A stretch of 64,000 nt of DNA, from contig JADFUC010001700.1 of assembly GCA_019722365.1 (NCBI GenBank), positions 1 to 64,000 on the forward strand, in the 5' to 3' direction. This DNA is from Lithospermum erythrorhizon. Its lineage: Eukaryota; Streptophyta; Magnoliopsida; Boraginales; Boraginaceae. The notes under the pieces are model-generated. The model was not told where the DNA came from, searched no databases, and saw only the letters and a list, made by a program, of their open reading frames with translations. Within the stretch, counting starts at the first letter, position 1. Each line of letters starts with the position of its first letter. Shown in pieces: positions 1-11,958 of the stretch. Made by a program: the position numbers and the translations under genes.

Positions 1-658
1 CTCAGTATGCCTTCGTTCAGTTACGTATTGCTTTAGTGTCCTTTTCATACATGAAGGGTGAATTTAATAATTAATAATATAAAAAGGAAGAAACATAACT
101 TCGCATTTTTATAACTAGGAGATATAACATCGGTTTAAAAAATGTAGAAAATAAATTAAATTGTTGTTGATATAATCGCATCAAAATTCCTTGCCACTAA
201 ACCAATTCTTTAATAATATTAAAGTAATTTGTTGTTTTCTTTTCTTTATTGAATCAATGATGATATTGGTCTAGGCTACAGAGGCAGGAATTTCTCTAAC
301 TTTGTCATTTATCGAAAAATGAAATAGAAAATAATGCACACGAGAGAAACCAAGATGTCCATCATATGGATCTGAACGATCATGCAATCTTCTATGTACC
401 CAAGATATCAAAATTTTCATACTCTGAACTCCTATAAATATCAAAAGGTAGCTAATAAATTAGTTCCAAATTTCACCATTTCAATTGCCAATTATGATCC
501 ATGAATAAACCTTTAATGACATATTATATTGGAACCATTCATAGTAAGGAGGATCAAATATCCCTTCGACATCTAATTTTCCTTAGAATGGAAAGATTGC
601 ATCAACAAACAAGATCTAATTTCTCGGTTATTCAGTGATGGCCATTTACCAATGATTT
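1..658. other. Gene-free AT-rich DNA
   Basis: No convincing reading frame, splice-like exon, RNA gene or terminal repeat is visible here. It is the left flank of the Copia-type element that begins near 659. Confidence 0.5.
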
Positions 659-1518
659 TGTTAGTGTTTTATTGGTGACAATATTGTTGATAGACAAAGC
701 GTAAATAGTAGCAGTGTTGGAATAATTAATAGAAGATAGTTGGTTACAACGGTTACTTCTTGTCGAGATATTCGCGTATTTTTAGAGATTTTTACGAATT
801 TTTGTAATAACTAGAAGATATATTTTAATCCTATAATATATGGTAATAATGTGAGTGTACTGAACACAAAAGTGCATATTTGATTGGTTATGGACGAGGA
901 AATGTCAAGCGTTATGGAGGTTTGTTTATGGAAGTTGTGCCATAAACTTGTTTGTCACACACTATAAAAGATGCCGACTTGCCAGACATAGACTAAAATA
1001 ATAGAGAGTTATACTTGCATTATTTTGTGGGGAAAAGAGCTTAGAGTTATCTTTTATTGTAGGCTGGATATGCGGAGTTGTTCTATAAAACTCCTTTGAA
1101 GTATGTATATGTTAACACGCATTGCGAAGTCTTGCTTTTAGTTGTTTATCACATTAAAAACACATACTAGGGATAGTAGTGTGTTGTGGAGGATAGGTGT
1201 AGCAAAGTCGGGAGGCACGGACTACATCGTGATAGGAGTAGAATAGGGCGTTCGAGGAAGATAAGACCTTATTTGTAATTCTCATATCATAGTGGAATTC
1301 CTTCACTAGGCAAGCTGCCTCCCATGTAGGTGCATGTTGCACTGAACTGGGTTACCATCTTGTGGTGTTTTTACTTTCAGTATTGTTTATCTCTGTCAGC
1401 CTTATCGTGTTGTGTCCAAGTGTTACTGACATCGTGTCTCAACACTTGGTTTTTGTTACGTTACTGTTAAATTATCCGAGTGTTATACTAAACTTTGGTA
1501 TCGATTGGTGGTCTAACA
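659..1518 (+). repeat. 5' LTR of the Copia-like element
   Basis: Starts TGTTAG and ends CTAACA, about 860 bp. Matching landmarks in the right LTR include gaagatagttggttacaacg and gggatagtagtgtgttg. Many small insertions and deletions separate the two copies, so the insertion looks old. The end may extend to about 1572, just before the primer-binding-site-like sequence. Confidence 0.65.
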
Positions 1519-1719
1519 GTGTGTTCCAGCAGATCTTTTACTTCCTATTTCACAGTAGTTACGCTTTCAGAGTGGTATTAGGCCGGGCACTCGATATCTG
1601 GTGAGATCATTGTAATTTTTGTGTGGGATGGAAGGAAGTACAAAAAGTCGTCCCAACTGACTTGATGGAATTCAAATCATATGCATTTTGAGAATAGCGA
1701 GGATGGTTGCTTACTTGAG

Positions 1720-3130
1720 ATCCATGAATATCAGAACATGGAAATCTATTTTATCATTTGGACTCTCATGACCGGACTTTACCTGACGACACCTTGATTG
1801 AGAAACTTGAGATGGAATGGACAGTAAAGGCGTGAAGCTCATTGGAAAATTGAAGGCTCTTGATGTAAACATAAATGTTGATATACTTATCCGAACATGT
1901 GCGATGCCAAAGAAGCTTGGAAACTCACAAATGAATTTGAAGGAACTTCATCGAGGGTTAAATAATGTCGCCTCCAACTTCGCCACCAAATTTGAGAATC
2001 GAAAATGAATGAAGGTGAGACCATCATTGAATTTATTATCGAGGCTTAAGGATATATCCAATGATTCTATGATGCTTTGGCTGAAAGATAATAAAGAAGA
2101 AAAGATTATTAGAAAGATACTTAAATCTCTTCCCAAAGTTCAACTCTAAAGTGGTTGCCATAGAAGAGGCGAATAGCGTCGCACTATCGTGAGGATTGAT
2201 GAAGTATTTGGTTTTCTTATTCATTTGAAATGTCTTGATGATCCAAAGTTGCAAAGATAAGAAATGCATGATACTATCAAACCGGAGAAGTCAGTGACGA
2301 GGTTGTCGATAGTTGTTACCCGGCGAGACACAAATGCTAAGAATGGATTGGATAAGCAATCTACTAAAGATCGATATCGAATATGAAGGTTATGGTGATG
2401 TTGATTGACCGATTCAAATCTTCCTGAAAAAAGTGTAATGCCACCTTAAGTCATGAAAGAGCAAGAACCACAAAAGCGACATGAGAAGTTTGTTGCATTC
2501 GCATCAAAAGCCATTGAATCTCCTTGTATGACTAATGAAGGTGAGAGTAGTGATGATGAAGAATAACTATTGAAGAAGGATTAGTTGGCTTGATCTGAAA
2601 CAATTGTTATTGTACCCAGAGATTACTGCGGTGATACGAAGGTAAAAAAGAGAAAATAAATTCTTATTGATGAAAAAAATAAGATGTTAAATGTCAACTC
2701 TAAATTAAAAGAGGGAATATTGAGAGATTATCCAACTGAACTAGAATCATGAGAAAATATGTCCGTATGCTCCAGTGCAGGACTTCAGTGGATGAAATTC
2801 TATCTATTGAGTGATCTCAAATGACCCGTATAGGTGTAAGGTATGTTATTGGAGAATGTGTTAAAAAATTTATGGTTGTTCCTGCTTCAAAAGTTCAAGA
2901 CTCCCAAAGCTGTTGTACACAAAGTGTTGTCGACATCCTATCGACTTTTTGATCAAACATACGATCAAGCCCCCATTGGTACAACATCTGATCCAATGTT
3001 GGTCTGACAATAAATTAGTTCCGTGTTAAAAGCGCAGCTTCGAGAACTTACAAAAGAAGAATAAATGGATTTGTCATCGTTGTGGAAAAAGGGCCACATA
3101 AAGACCTTACTTTTCACGAGCTCTATGGTA
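1720..3130 (+). pseudogene. Degenerate Copia gag (UBN2-type) with zinc knuckle
   Basis: Broken reading frames resemble plant Copia gag of the UBN2 type. Around 2008-2145 the pieces read ETIIEF, then KIIRKILKSLP-like, close to the family pattern in which a VRKILRSLP-like stretch follows a short helical core. At about 3070-3095 the frame reads CHRCGK followed, after a small frameshift, by GHI, the start of a CCHC zinc knuckle. Stop codons and frameshifts occur throughout, so it cannot encode a working capsid protein. No protease or later pol domain follows. Confidence 0.6.
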
Positions 3131-3572
3131 GGGCGTTCATCGGAAATAAAAGTACTGATTCCTCGTATTCCCAATTCTAAATTTGTTCATCGCCAAGGAA
3201 TGAGTGGGTCAAAGAGAATTGATGCAGTGTAGCTCGGCCTGAAAGAATGGAAAGTTAAAAATAATTCATCAAAGGGAACTCTTGTATTACTACATTAGAG
3301 TATGAAGTGCGGATCTTCGTAGAAGTGAAAAAAGCTCTGACCTATGTTGTCTTTGTCCCGGAGGTACATGTACGGTGAACTTGACATGTGTGGAGCAAAT
3401 GGTCGAGGCCGGAGGTTCTACTGAGTGTTAAAAAGCGCTCTGTGATGATAATGAATTGAAAATTCATCTTTTATAAATGCGATGGATTGACTTTTGTTGC
3501 AAAAGGGGAGAGAAGATATGATTGAGGGGGGAGTATGTGTTTTGCTACAAAAATATTAGCCAAAGGGGAGTT

Positions 3573-4437
3573 TGTTAGTATTTTTTTGGCTCATAATTTT
3601 GTTGATAAAATAAGCGCTGTGAGCCGATGACAAGTGTTGGAGCAAGTGTCGAAGATAGTTGGTTACAACGAGTTCGTGTTAGATGTGTGCAGATATTTTT
3701 AGAGATTACCAGCTGAATTTTGTAATAACTAGAAGATATATTTCGTCTTATAATATATGGTAATGTCTTTGGAATGTCACACAGCGTAAAAGTGCGAGAT
3801 TTGATTTGGTTATGGGATAAGGAAAGTATCAGCAATTATGGAAGGTTTTGTTTATGGAAGTTATTACTTATGTAAACTTATTTGTCTACACTATATAAAG
3901 GCATAACTTTGCGGAGACATAGACTACTTAAAATAATGAGAGTTATGCATTATTTTTGTGAGGAAAAGAAGAGCTTGAAAGATTACATATCTTTTATTGT
4001 ATGAAATTTGAATGTACTTGGAGTTGTTACATAAAATTCACTTTTATGATAATATGCAGTACGTTAACTTGCCTTTTTCATTGCAACTTGATGCTTGCTT
4101 TTAGTTGTTTAATACGTAAGGAAATACATCTTAGGGATAGTAGTGTGTTGTTGGAGGATAGGTGTAACAAAGTCATGGGGGAGGCACCGAACTTGCTCTG
4201 TCTTGATAGGAGTAGAATAGGGCGTTAGAGAGAGATAAAGACACTTGTTGTAATTCTCGTTATCGTAGTGAATTCGCCCATTAAACTGGCATTCTTTATA
4301 GGCCCAAGTCTGAAATTCTGTTGGCTAGATTCACCAATGTGGTGTTTTCTTCTTTTTCGATATTGTTTATCTGCATCGCGGCTTTGCTCGTGTTGTATCG
4401 AGAATATTATACCAATTATTATTAGCGGTGTCTAACA
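3573..4437 (+). repeat. 3' LTR of the Copia-like element
   Basis: About 865 bp, starting TGTTAG directly after the polypurine tract at 3561-3570 and ending CTAACA. It is collinear with the left LTR but diverged, with several short indels. Confidence 0.65.
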
Positions 4438-4733
4438 ACGAAATTTAAACAAATCTTTTAGTTTTATTTCAGAACGAATTATACTTTCAAGACTTATTTC
4501 TTAGAATTTCGCCGCTAGTTCGAGAACCATGAAGGCAAAGGAACCTCAATTTTTTGTTGTTTTGGTCATCTTCAGTTCCCATGCTTGTGTTTTCCACGTA
4601 TATTGAAAAAGAATGTTGTTGATGATAATTTATAGGGTTATAAGAAGTACGTGTCTGAATTTTGATCCCATGAATAGTGTACCATAATGATGAGCTGTTG
4701 TGTGCTACCATTGATGTTGATGTTAACATCGGT

Positions 4734-4830
4734 GGAATAATTAGATTAAATGGGATAAGCTGTGATTAATCTAAGTTTGTCACGAGATTGTATTAAAACA
4801 ACATCTTATCCCATTTAATCTAATTATTCC
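4734..4830. repeat. Perfect 26-bp inverted repeat, possible MITE
   Basis: Positions 4734-4759 and 4805-4830 are exact reverse complements of each other (26 of 26) around a 45-bp spacer. A third, partial copy of the arm lies at about 4898-4918. A short fold-back with AT-rich arms fits a MITE or its remnant. No clear target-site duplication was found. Confidence 0.5.
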
Positions 4831-4919
4831 TCTTATTCGCATCTAATCACGAGATTATAAGCAATATAGTATTATTAGTATCCCCTTCGATTCAGCTAGA
4901 TTAAATGGAATAATTAGGT

Positions 4920-7490
4920 TGAAAAAAATACTTAAAGTAAAAAGGAAATATCAACTACAATAAGAATAAAAATAGAATTACTGTTAAGAAGACTTGAACT
5001 CACACATATCGATTTTTACACCACTTGTATTCTTAATTCTGGCTAAAAGCTTTAGTATAATTTCACGTAATATATAAAATATTAGGGTCATACTTGGTGG
5101 GGCCTTTGTGAAAAAAAACCCTTTGAAACACCCATAGGTCTGACCCCCAAAAAAAATTTTGCTCAAAGCTTGACCCACACATTTAAAAATAAGAAATATA
5201 TCTTTTAATATAATACATCTACTTATATAATATAATAAATATATAATCACTAAAACTAAAAAAGAATTTCTTCATAATTAACAACTAAACAATAAAATCA
5301 ATTATCACAAACAATCGCTAAAAGTGCATCACAATTAGAAAGCAACATCATTTTTTTATTAGATACATATAAATGGCTTTCTTAAACTAATCAAATTATT
5401 GAATGTTTTTCTTTTGGGCATAAAAGAAGAATGTTGAATTTGGATGAACATTTGATAAGTAAATAAGAAGTTTAGTGAAAAATATTGGATTTAGATGAAC
5501 ACTAAATAAGCAAATAATGTATTATAGTAGTTATAGAAGAATTTGGCTTTAGAAGATGAACAATTTAATAAGCGAATGAATTCATATATAGTAAATAGTA
5601 AAAAATTGATAGTTTATATTAAACAATAGAAAAGAGCCTTAATAATAAATAAATTCGAAGTTGCCAAGATATGAAGTATCACTTTCTTTCTTTAATTTCT
5701 CTCAATTTCATTCCATTTGAGCTCGTATGACTCTTGATGGTTTGACTGAACCACTATGACACTCAAAGGGGTATGCCCCGGGTTACATGGCGCACACTCA
5801 TTACAAAAATGAGTTTGGACTTGTGAGCTTAAGGAAATCAGTAAGCTCCATATTTAAGGAGTTTATGACCATTGGATCATTTTTTAAGTGATTTTATTAT
5901 CTAACGATTATGATAAAACATAGATGATTTGGAAAGTCAAATTTAATGTAAGAAAACGGAAAACTTAAAAAGTCAAAAACATCTATTTCATCTCAGATCT
6001 TTTTCCTCAATTTTTTTCTAGTATTGAAAACCCAAATGACAAGTTTATCAAGAAAATATTCTCATACTATTCCCTCTATTCCAAAATATAAGGGAGTTGT
6101 TCCAAAATAGAAATTCTAGAACTCTTTCCTATTTTGACCAATTTGTAGGACGTGCAATAGAGGAAAAAGATCCTTCATATTATCCTATATTACTATTATC
6201 TTTTCAAATACCCTATCGACAAGATTTTTTTATTAAATTACATAGAACTAGGGGGTAGATCTAAAAAAAAGTGATAGTTCAGGGGTAAAAAGTAAAAGGT
6301 CAAAAAATTATGTTAACTTTAACCGGAAAATTAGACGTTTAGGGTGCTGCTATATACAATCGTAAAAAAATCTCTAAACGCAGTCAAAGTTTGAATAAAG
6401 ACTAAATTACCCTTCATATAATTTAATAAACATAGTCAAAATCACTAATTGTTTGATGAAGTCGAAATTAATTATCTTCTTCCTCTTTAATAATCGTTAC
6501 CCTAATATTTCCCTTCTCCATTGTTCACTACCATACATATGGGTAGCCCACAAAAATCATCTGAAAGATAATCTTGAACAAAATAATGATGTACCAATGA
6601 ACGAGAATGAACATACATGACAACGTAGAAAATCGCAAAGAGTTACTGATTTTTCCGATGGGAGATGTGTGCACATATTGAAAGTTGAGGATTTGTACAC
6701 ATATTCGTCGTGGATGATTTATTTTGTGTACATATCCATCCTAAATTATTTGGGAACATATTTTATGTCCAGCATTTATACACATATTTTATGTATTTCT
6801 TGAGAAAAAAATTCAATATTTGCCTTAAATAATACAACCATTTGAAGGGTACATAATCATACCTTCAATTTCTTGATTTAATAATTATATTCTAAAAAAG
6901 AATGATTAATAGGGATACATCATGTTTTGTTAATTGGAATGACAAATAAGTTAATTATTGAGATGAGATGTGAAGGTTTGGATTTTCTATAATGGAATAA
7001 CTAGATATGGAAGATTTCAAATGTAGAATGATTAATATTGAAATATAATTAAACTAGTTAGTCTAAAAGTATGAAAGATAATATTGTGACAAAAAATTTG
7101 TCGACTGCAAGTAGAAATTTTTTGCGACTGTATATAGCAGCTACGAAATGGATATTTGAAAAGATAATAGTTTTAGGGGATAAATTGAAAATATAATAAT
7201 ATGAAGGAGCAAATTGAAATGAAAGCAATAGTTGAGGGGTAATACAAAATAAGCCAAAAATATTTAAAAACATTAATTTAAGGTCAAAAATGAATATTTT
7301 TAATTGATATATCAAATGTCTTAATTAAATTGAAATAAAAAATAGTACTATAATTTAGTAAGTTTACTTGTAGTAAATCAATTGATGGTATAATTTAGTA
7401 AGTTTACACATATATATAGTAGTAAATAATTCAATTCATGGTGAAAATCCAAATGTTTTGAAACGATTATTAGTCAAAATTTAACTTAGA
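4920..7490. other. Gene-free AT-rich intergenic DNA
   Basis: No supported coding sequence. Near 6070-6130 a stretch resembles the end of a Stowaway-type MITE (ccctctattccaaaata). A small minus-strand frame at 4984-5250 has no recognisable domain, and I do not call it a gene. Confidence 0.45.
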
Positions 7491-7864
7491 CAACCAACTT
7501 GGGGAATGAAGGGGCCAGGGAGGGAGTATCGCGCTCTGTCGGTAGTAGACAATCCAAGCTGCCTCATAAATTATTCTACAATAACTCACTTCACCTACAC
7601 ATAATACATACCTTTCTCAATTCTTTCCTCCCCTCCATCTTATCTTCAGATACATTTCCATCTCACGATCTAAGTTTTCAAACCAAGTTTCATTTCCCAT
7701 ATAAATTTCCAAATCAAACCACGTCTTATCCCACTAACTGGATCGACTATATGACCCGACATATGTTATGTCATCACTCCTATTAAATTCATAAACTCTA
7801 GCTAGTTTAATATAGTATTTGTCCAGCTCTTCTTTGGACGAACTCTGCACTTACGATTACAAAA

Positions 7865-10800
7865 ATGGGCCAAAGTTTTCTTGAAAATATATTGAACTTG
7901 ACTTTGATACTTTTGTTAACGAGTTTCTTGGTGAGTGGCAAGTATGAAACATGTTCTGGAATAGTGCCTATGAGGTACAGAAATGATAAGATATCAATAA
8001 TGGATTTTGGAGGGGTGGGAGATGGAGTGACATTGAACACAAAAGCTTTTAGAGGTGCTATATTTAGGATTGAGCATTTGAGGAGGAGAGGGGGCACTGT
8101 GCTTTACTTGCCTCCAGGGGTGTATTTAACTGAGGCATTCAATCTTACAAGTCACATGACTCTTTACTTGGCTCGAGGTGCTGTCATCAAGGCCACAACG
8201 GTAATTTATAATTACCTCATCATTGTACATATCATTAGATAATTATGTGACTGCTTTTGAGTGTGATCTACAAAACTGTACTTATCACCAGTTAGCGGTT
8301 ACATCATACTCCGTTATAACTATCATACTCCCTCCGTTTTTTTATCGTTATAGGCCAAATTTTTTGTTTCGAAATACTTATTATTTATCATTCTAATATA
8401 TTTCAATGTACTTGTTGACATGTTGTCAAGATTCAGTCCTGGTACATTTTGATCGTATGGGGTCAAATAAGTTTGTTATGAGATTTTAATCACAATGCCC
8501 CACTTTCCAGTGTCATCCTAGCATATTTTGGTAACAATATTACTCCGTATTATTTTTGTAGTCTTAACTCTGAAACATTCAACTGATATGGATGTGAAGT
8601 TTTATTTTTCATCTGTGTTATTAACTGCAGAATTGATTTATTTGAATCTTCAAGTGGTCTTATGTAATTGAAGAATGGAACTTGTGTATACGGAATAATT
8701 TTATTGGGAAAACACTTGTGTATGATCCTTTATATCTTTTCTTTGTTTGATCTCTAGAGTACAGGGAATTGGCCTTTAATTCCTCCCCTGCCTTCTTATG
8801 GGAGAGGAAGAGAACGACCCGGAGGAAGGTACATGAGTTTCATCCATGGAGATGGTCTCCATGATGTAATTATCACTGGTACGAGATTTCAAACCGAAAC
8901 ATCAATGTCATTTGTGAGAGTTAATCGAATAGCCTAGTAGAAAAAGGCTCATGCTAGTGACCACAAGGTCCTAGGTTCGAAACTTACCTCATCGCTAATT
9001 ATTAAAAGAAAAAGAAAAAAAAACAATGTCATTTGTGATGGACAGAGTCACATATATATATGGATATTGGTGTCATATTCATAGAACTGATCATTTTGGT
9101 CTCTAATAGATAGATCATGAGAACCATGTTTGAGTTATTATTGGGTAGCACAGGCTACAAGACCTTGTTTGTTGCCTGAGTTTTTAAGCGTAATTATCAC
9201 TGGCGAGAACGGGACAATTGATGGCCAAGGTGAAGTCTGGTGGAATATGTGGCGACAACGGACACTACAATTTACTAGGCCAAACCTTATTGAACTTATT
9301 AACTCCAGAGGCATTATCATTTCAAATGTCATCTTCAAAGACTCACCCTTTTGGAACATTCATCCTGTATATTGCCGGTATGTACACCAATATAGATAAT
9401 GCATTATCATGTTATATTCCTCTCAGTTATGATTTCATCTTTCATACTAATAATTCTTGCGAAATTTGTAGTACCATCTAGATATATAGTACCAGCATAT
9501 TCTTTTAGGCATCAAACATTTTCTTCCTTCGGGCATAGCTTAACTAGCACTTTCAATGTTACAAGTTGTCCTGCCTTACGGTTTCCTACTCTTTGTTGCC
9601 CATTTGTAATCGGAGAATGTTCGAATTTTGTGAATATGATTGATTCCCATTTGGCAAGAATCACAAGCAGGATATTTTATTTCCACTTATTTACCCAAGT
9701 TTCCATACACGAAATAGGTAAAAACTTAATAGGAGGTCTCTTAGTTTTTTGATATTAAATTAATAAAATATATATACGTTACAAATACGTTAAGATTGAC
9801 CCTTAAATACTAAAGCTAGTTAGTTATCTAAGCCGACCCACATACTAATAACATGAACTACTTAAGAGATATTCTAGGCCTATGCTAATATAACTAACAT
9901 ATTGTTAACTTTACTAAGTTCACTTGGTGGCTTTTAAGCACAAGAATAAAACTTTGATGTTAGTTTCTTGGTTCATGTCTATTACACTTCCCGAAAATTG
10001 ACTTGTCTCGAGGCGGAAGGTAAAATTGCTAAGGCACCGTCCCTCGAGCTTCGTTTTGTTCGCTAGGAAACAACCTTACCGCCTCAAAAGAGGGCATTCT
10101 TGGGGCTGTCCCGACATTCCATGGAGGAGAGGGCATGGACGGCGTAGGTAAGATCATTCAAAATGTTGATGGGTGGTTGTATGGGTGGTTGAAGATCTGT
10201 ATTTGGAAGTGGTGGTGGAGAGGAAGGTTGAGGGTTGTTTGTAGTGGTGTTTAGGGAAGGTGGTGGGTTGGTGGATAATGTTGTCGAGGTCACCATGAAT
10301 CAAAAGCTCCGAGTACCAAAATGATAGATTCGCTATTGCAGAATGCTGCAATAGGAAGTTGTTTCTCACTTAGTTGTAAGTATCTCACAAATAGACAAAG
10401 TCATAGGAAGATCTCCTAGTCTTTTGAAATATTGATTGATAAAATATATGTCTGATTACAAATGATTAAGATTGACCCTTAAATACTAAACTAAGTAGTT
10501 ATCTAACTGACCCATTACTAATAACATGAACCCACTTAAGAGATATTCTAGGCCTATGCTAATATAACTAACATATTGTTAACTACTAAGTTGACTTGAT
10601 CTTCCTTCTCGAATAAGACTTCTAGGCATGTTAGTTTTTTGGTTCCTATCTGAATACTTCTGCACAAATGGTGATATCCATTTATTTTTCGATATGAAGC
10701 ACTGTGATGGCGTGATCTGTGGTGGTATCCATTTATTTTTCGATATGAAGCACCGTGATCAGTGGATTTGAAAGCTCCAATCACGGCTCTTATATGTTTG

Positions 10801-11958
10801 TGTTTCCTTATGTTGCAGCAATGTTGTTATTCATCATGTCACCATATTGGCACCAGCTGATTCTCCAAACACAGATGGAATCGATCCAGGTACCTATTAT
10901 AGAAAACACAACTGAGAGTGTTAAAATTTTATATATCCATATAAAAAGTAGTGAGGTTGGCTCAAATTTTTAACCACATTGAAAAAAGTTGTGATTCTGT
11001 CAAATTTCACACACAAAATCACATTTCAAAATAATAACCAATGTTACAGGAAACTAATAAATTTTTCCAACCACCTTCTAAAAAATTAAACTCATGAAAA
11101 CACACATTTTGGTTCGAATACCACATGAAATAAGCGAAAGAAAAAGGATAAGTAGGACTTTAGGAGTTGTTTTGGTGGAGAAGTTTGTACATCGTTGATT
11201 GTTTGCCCTTGCACATTTATCCTTTTATTATCTGTTGCTAATAGAATTTGAGTGTTCGAGATCTTGAGCTTCTCTTTGATCCCCCACTCATATTTATTCT
11301 CAATATATTGGGTGCAGATTCAAGCTCCCATGTATGTATAGAAGACTCTTATATTTCTGTGGGGGATGACCTTGTAGCAGTGAAGAGCGGGTGGGATCAG
11401 TATGGAATTGCCTTTGGCCGCCCTAGCCATGACATTACCATCAGGAGAATAGTAGGATCATCTCCATTTGCTGGAATTGCTGTTGGAAGTGAAACCTCGG
11501 GCGGCATTATGGGTGTCTATGTTGAGCATTTAAACCTATTCAACATGGGAGTGGGTATCCATGTGAAGACAAATACTGGCAGGGGAGGTGTAATAAGAAA
11601 TATCTCCGTCTCTAATGTGTATATGGAAAACGTACGTACAGGGATCAAGATTGCCGGTGATGTAGGAGACCATCCAGATGAAAATTACAACCCAAATGCT
11701 TTGCCAAATGTGAAGGGAATCAAGATGAAGGACGTTTGGGGTGAAAAGGTAAGGCAGCCTGGTCTGATTCGTGGTTTGAAGAAGGCGCCATTTACTGATA
11801 TCTGTCTTTCAAACATCAACCTACATGGCCCTATTGGACCGAGATACACCCCTTGGAAGTGCTCCGATGTTAGTGGTTCCTCTTTCAAAGTTAGCCCTTG
11901 GCCTTGTGCTGAGATGACCAGCGAACATCAATCTGGCGCATGCTCTGCGTCCTTTTAA
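7865..11958 (+). CDS. Polygalacturonase-like glycoside hydrolase, family GH28
   Basis: Proposed exons: 7865-8200, 8758-8865, 9181-9377, 10819-10889, 11318-11958; phases agree and give about 450 residues, normal for the family. The product is predicted to be secreted and to act on pectin in the cell wall. An N-terminal hydrophobic signal peptide (about residues 1-26) is followed by MDFGGVGDG, the usual start of the beta-helix. NTDG (residues 231-234) and GDD (253-255) carry the catalytic aspartates. The usual GHG site reads PSHD here and the RIK region reads GRGG. That pattern, and the whole C-terminal half, fits the plant clade annotated as probable polygalacturonase, whose enzymatic activity is less certain. 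Intron 2 is odd: a 14-bp exonic duplication flanks it, and the chosen splice sites insert Phe-Leu-Ser. Introns 2 and 3 contain mobile elements. Family sure; exon 2/3 boundary uncertain. Confidence 0.85.
8328..8430. repeat. Possible Stowaway-type MITE end in intron 1
   Basis: Starts with ctccctccgt, typical of plant Stowaway/Mariner MITE ends. I could not define the matching opposite end, so this may be a fragment. Confidence 0.3.
8918..9023 (+). mobile_element. tRNA-derived SINE in polygalacturonase intron 2
   Basis: A 106-bp insert is bounded by a perfect 15-bp target-site duplication (caatgtcatttgtga at 8903-8917 and 9024-9038). It has an A-box-like tagcctagtag, a B-box-like ggttcgaaact about 35 bp downstream, and an A-rich 3' tail (aaaagaaaaagaaaaaaaaa). 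Together these define a plant SINE in the same orientation as the gene. The perfect duplication points to a fairly young insertion. Confidence 0.85.
9637..9986 (-). repeat. 3' LTR of the miniature element
   Basis: Shares long blocks with 10322-10664, including gattgacccttaaatacta and agagatattctaggcctatg. Confidence 0.6.
10322..10664 (-). repeat. 5' LTR of the miniature element
   Basis: The partner of 9637-9986. It lies directly beside the primer-binding-site-like sequence on the minus strand. Confidence 0.6.
10670..10760. repeat. Tandem duplication with a 51-bp unit
   Basis: Two adjacent near-identical units containing tccatttatttttcgatatg lie between the miniature LTR element and exon 4 of the polygalacturonase gene. 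Confidence 0.6.

Larger units (their letters stand above)
659..4437 (+). mobile_element. Decayed Ty1/Copia LTR retrotransposon
   Basis: Two diverged direct repeats of about 860 bp flank about 2 kb of internal sequence. Each repeat starts TGTTAG and contains a short inverted end (CTAACA). A degenerate primer-binding site (tggtattaggcc, near 1574) follows the left repeat, and a purine-rich tract (caaaggggag, 3561-3570) precedes the right one. Only gag-like sequence is recognisable inside; integrase, reverse transcriptase and RNase H are absent, so it is non-autonomous or internally deleted. Left/right similarity continues about 50 bp past the CTAACA ends (to about 1572 and 4491), so the true LTR ends may lie there. 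I found no clear target-site duplication. Confidence 0.7.
9637..10664 (-). mobile_element. Miniature Copia-derived LTR element in intron 3
   Basis: Direct repeats of about 350 bp (9637-9986 and 10322-10664) flank only about 335 bp. Both repeats start TGAT and end CA. On the minus strand the inner side of the right repeat is followed by a primer-binding-site-like tggtactcggagc, then an ATG at 10296. That opens a frame of about 70 residues rich in Pro, Asn and Thr, ending with ILNDLTYAVHALSSME, reminiscent of a Copia gag N-terminus. The size and structure are those of a TRIM or an internally deleted Copia element. No matching target-site duplication was seen. Confidence 0.65.

Noticed and set aside
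4984..5250. 88-residue minus-strand frame as a gene
   Set aside because: No known domain, low-complexity composition and no splice partners.
10084..10296. Pro/Asn/Thr-rich minus-strand frame as a host gene
   Set aside because: It lies between the LTRs of the miniature element, right after a primer-binding-site-like sequence, so it belongs to that element.
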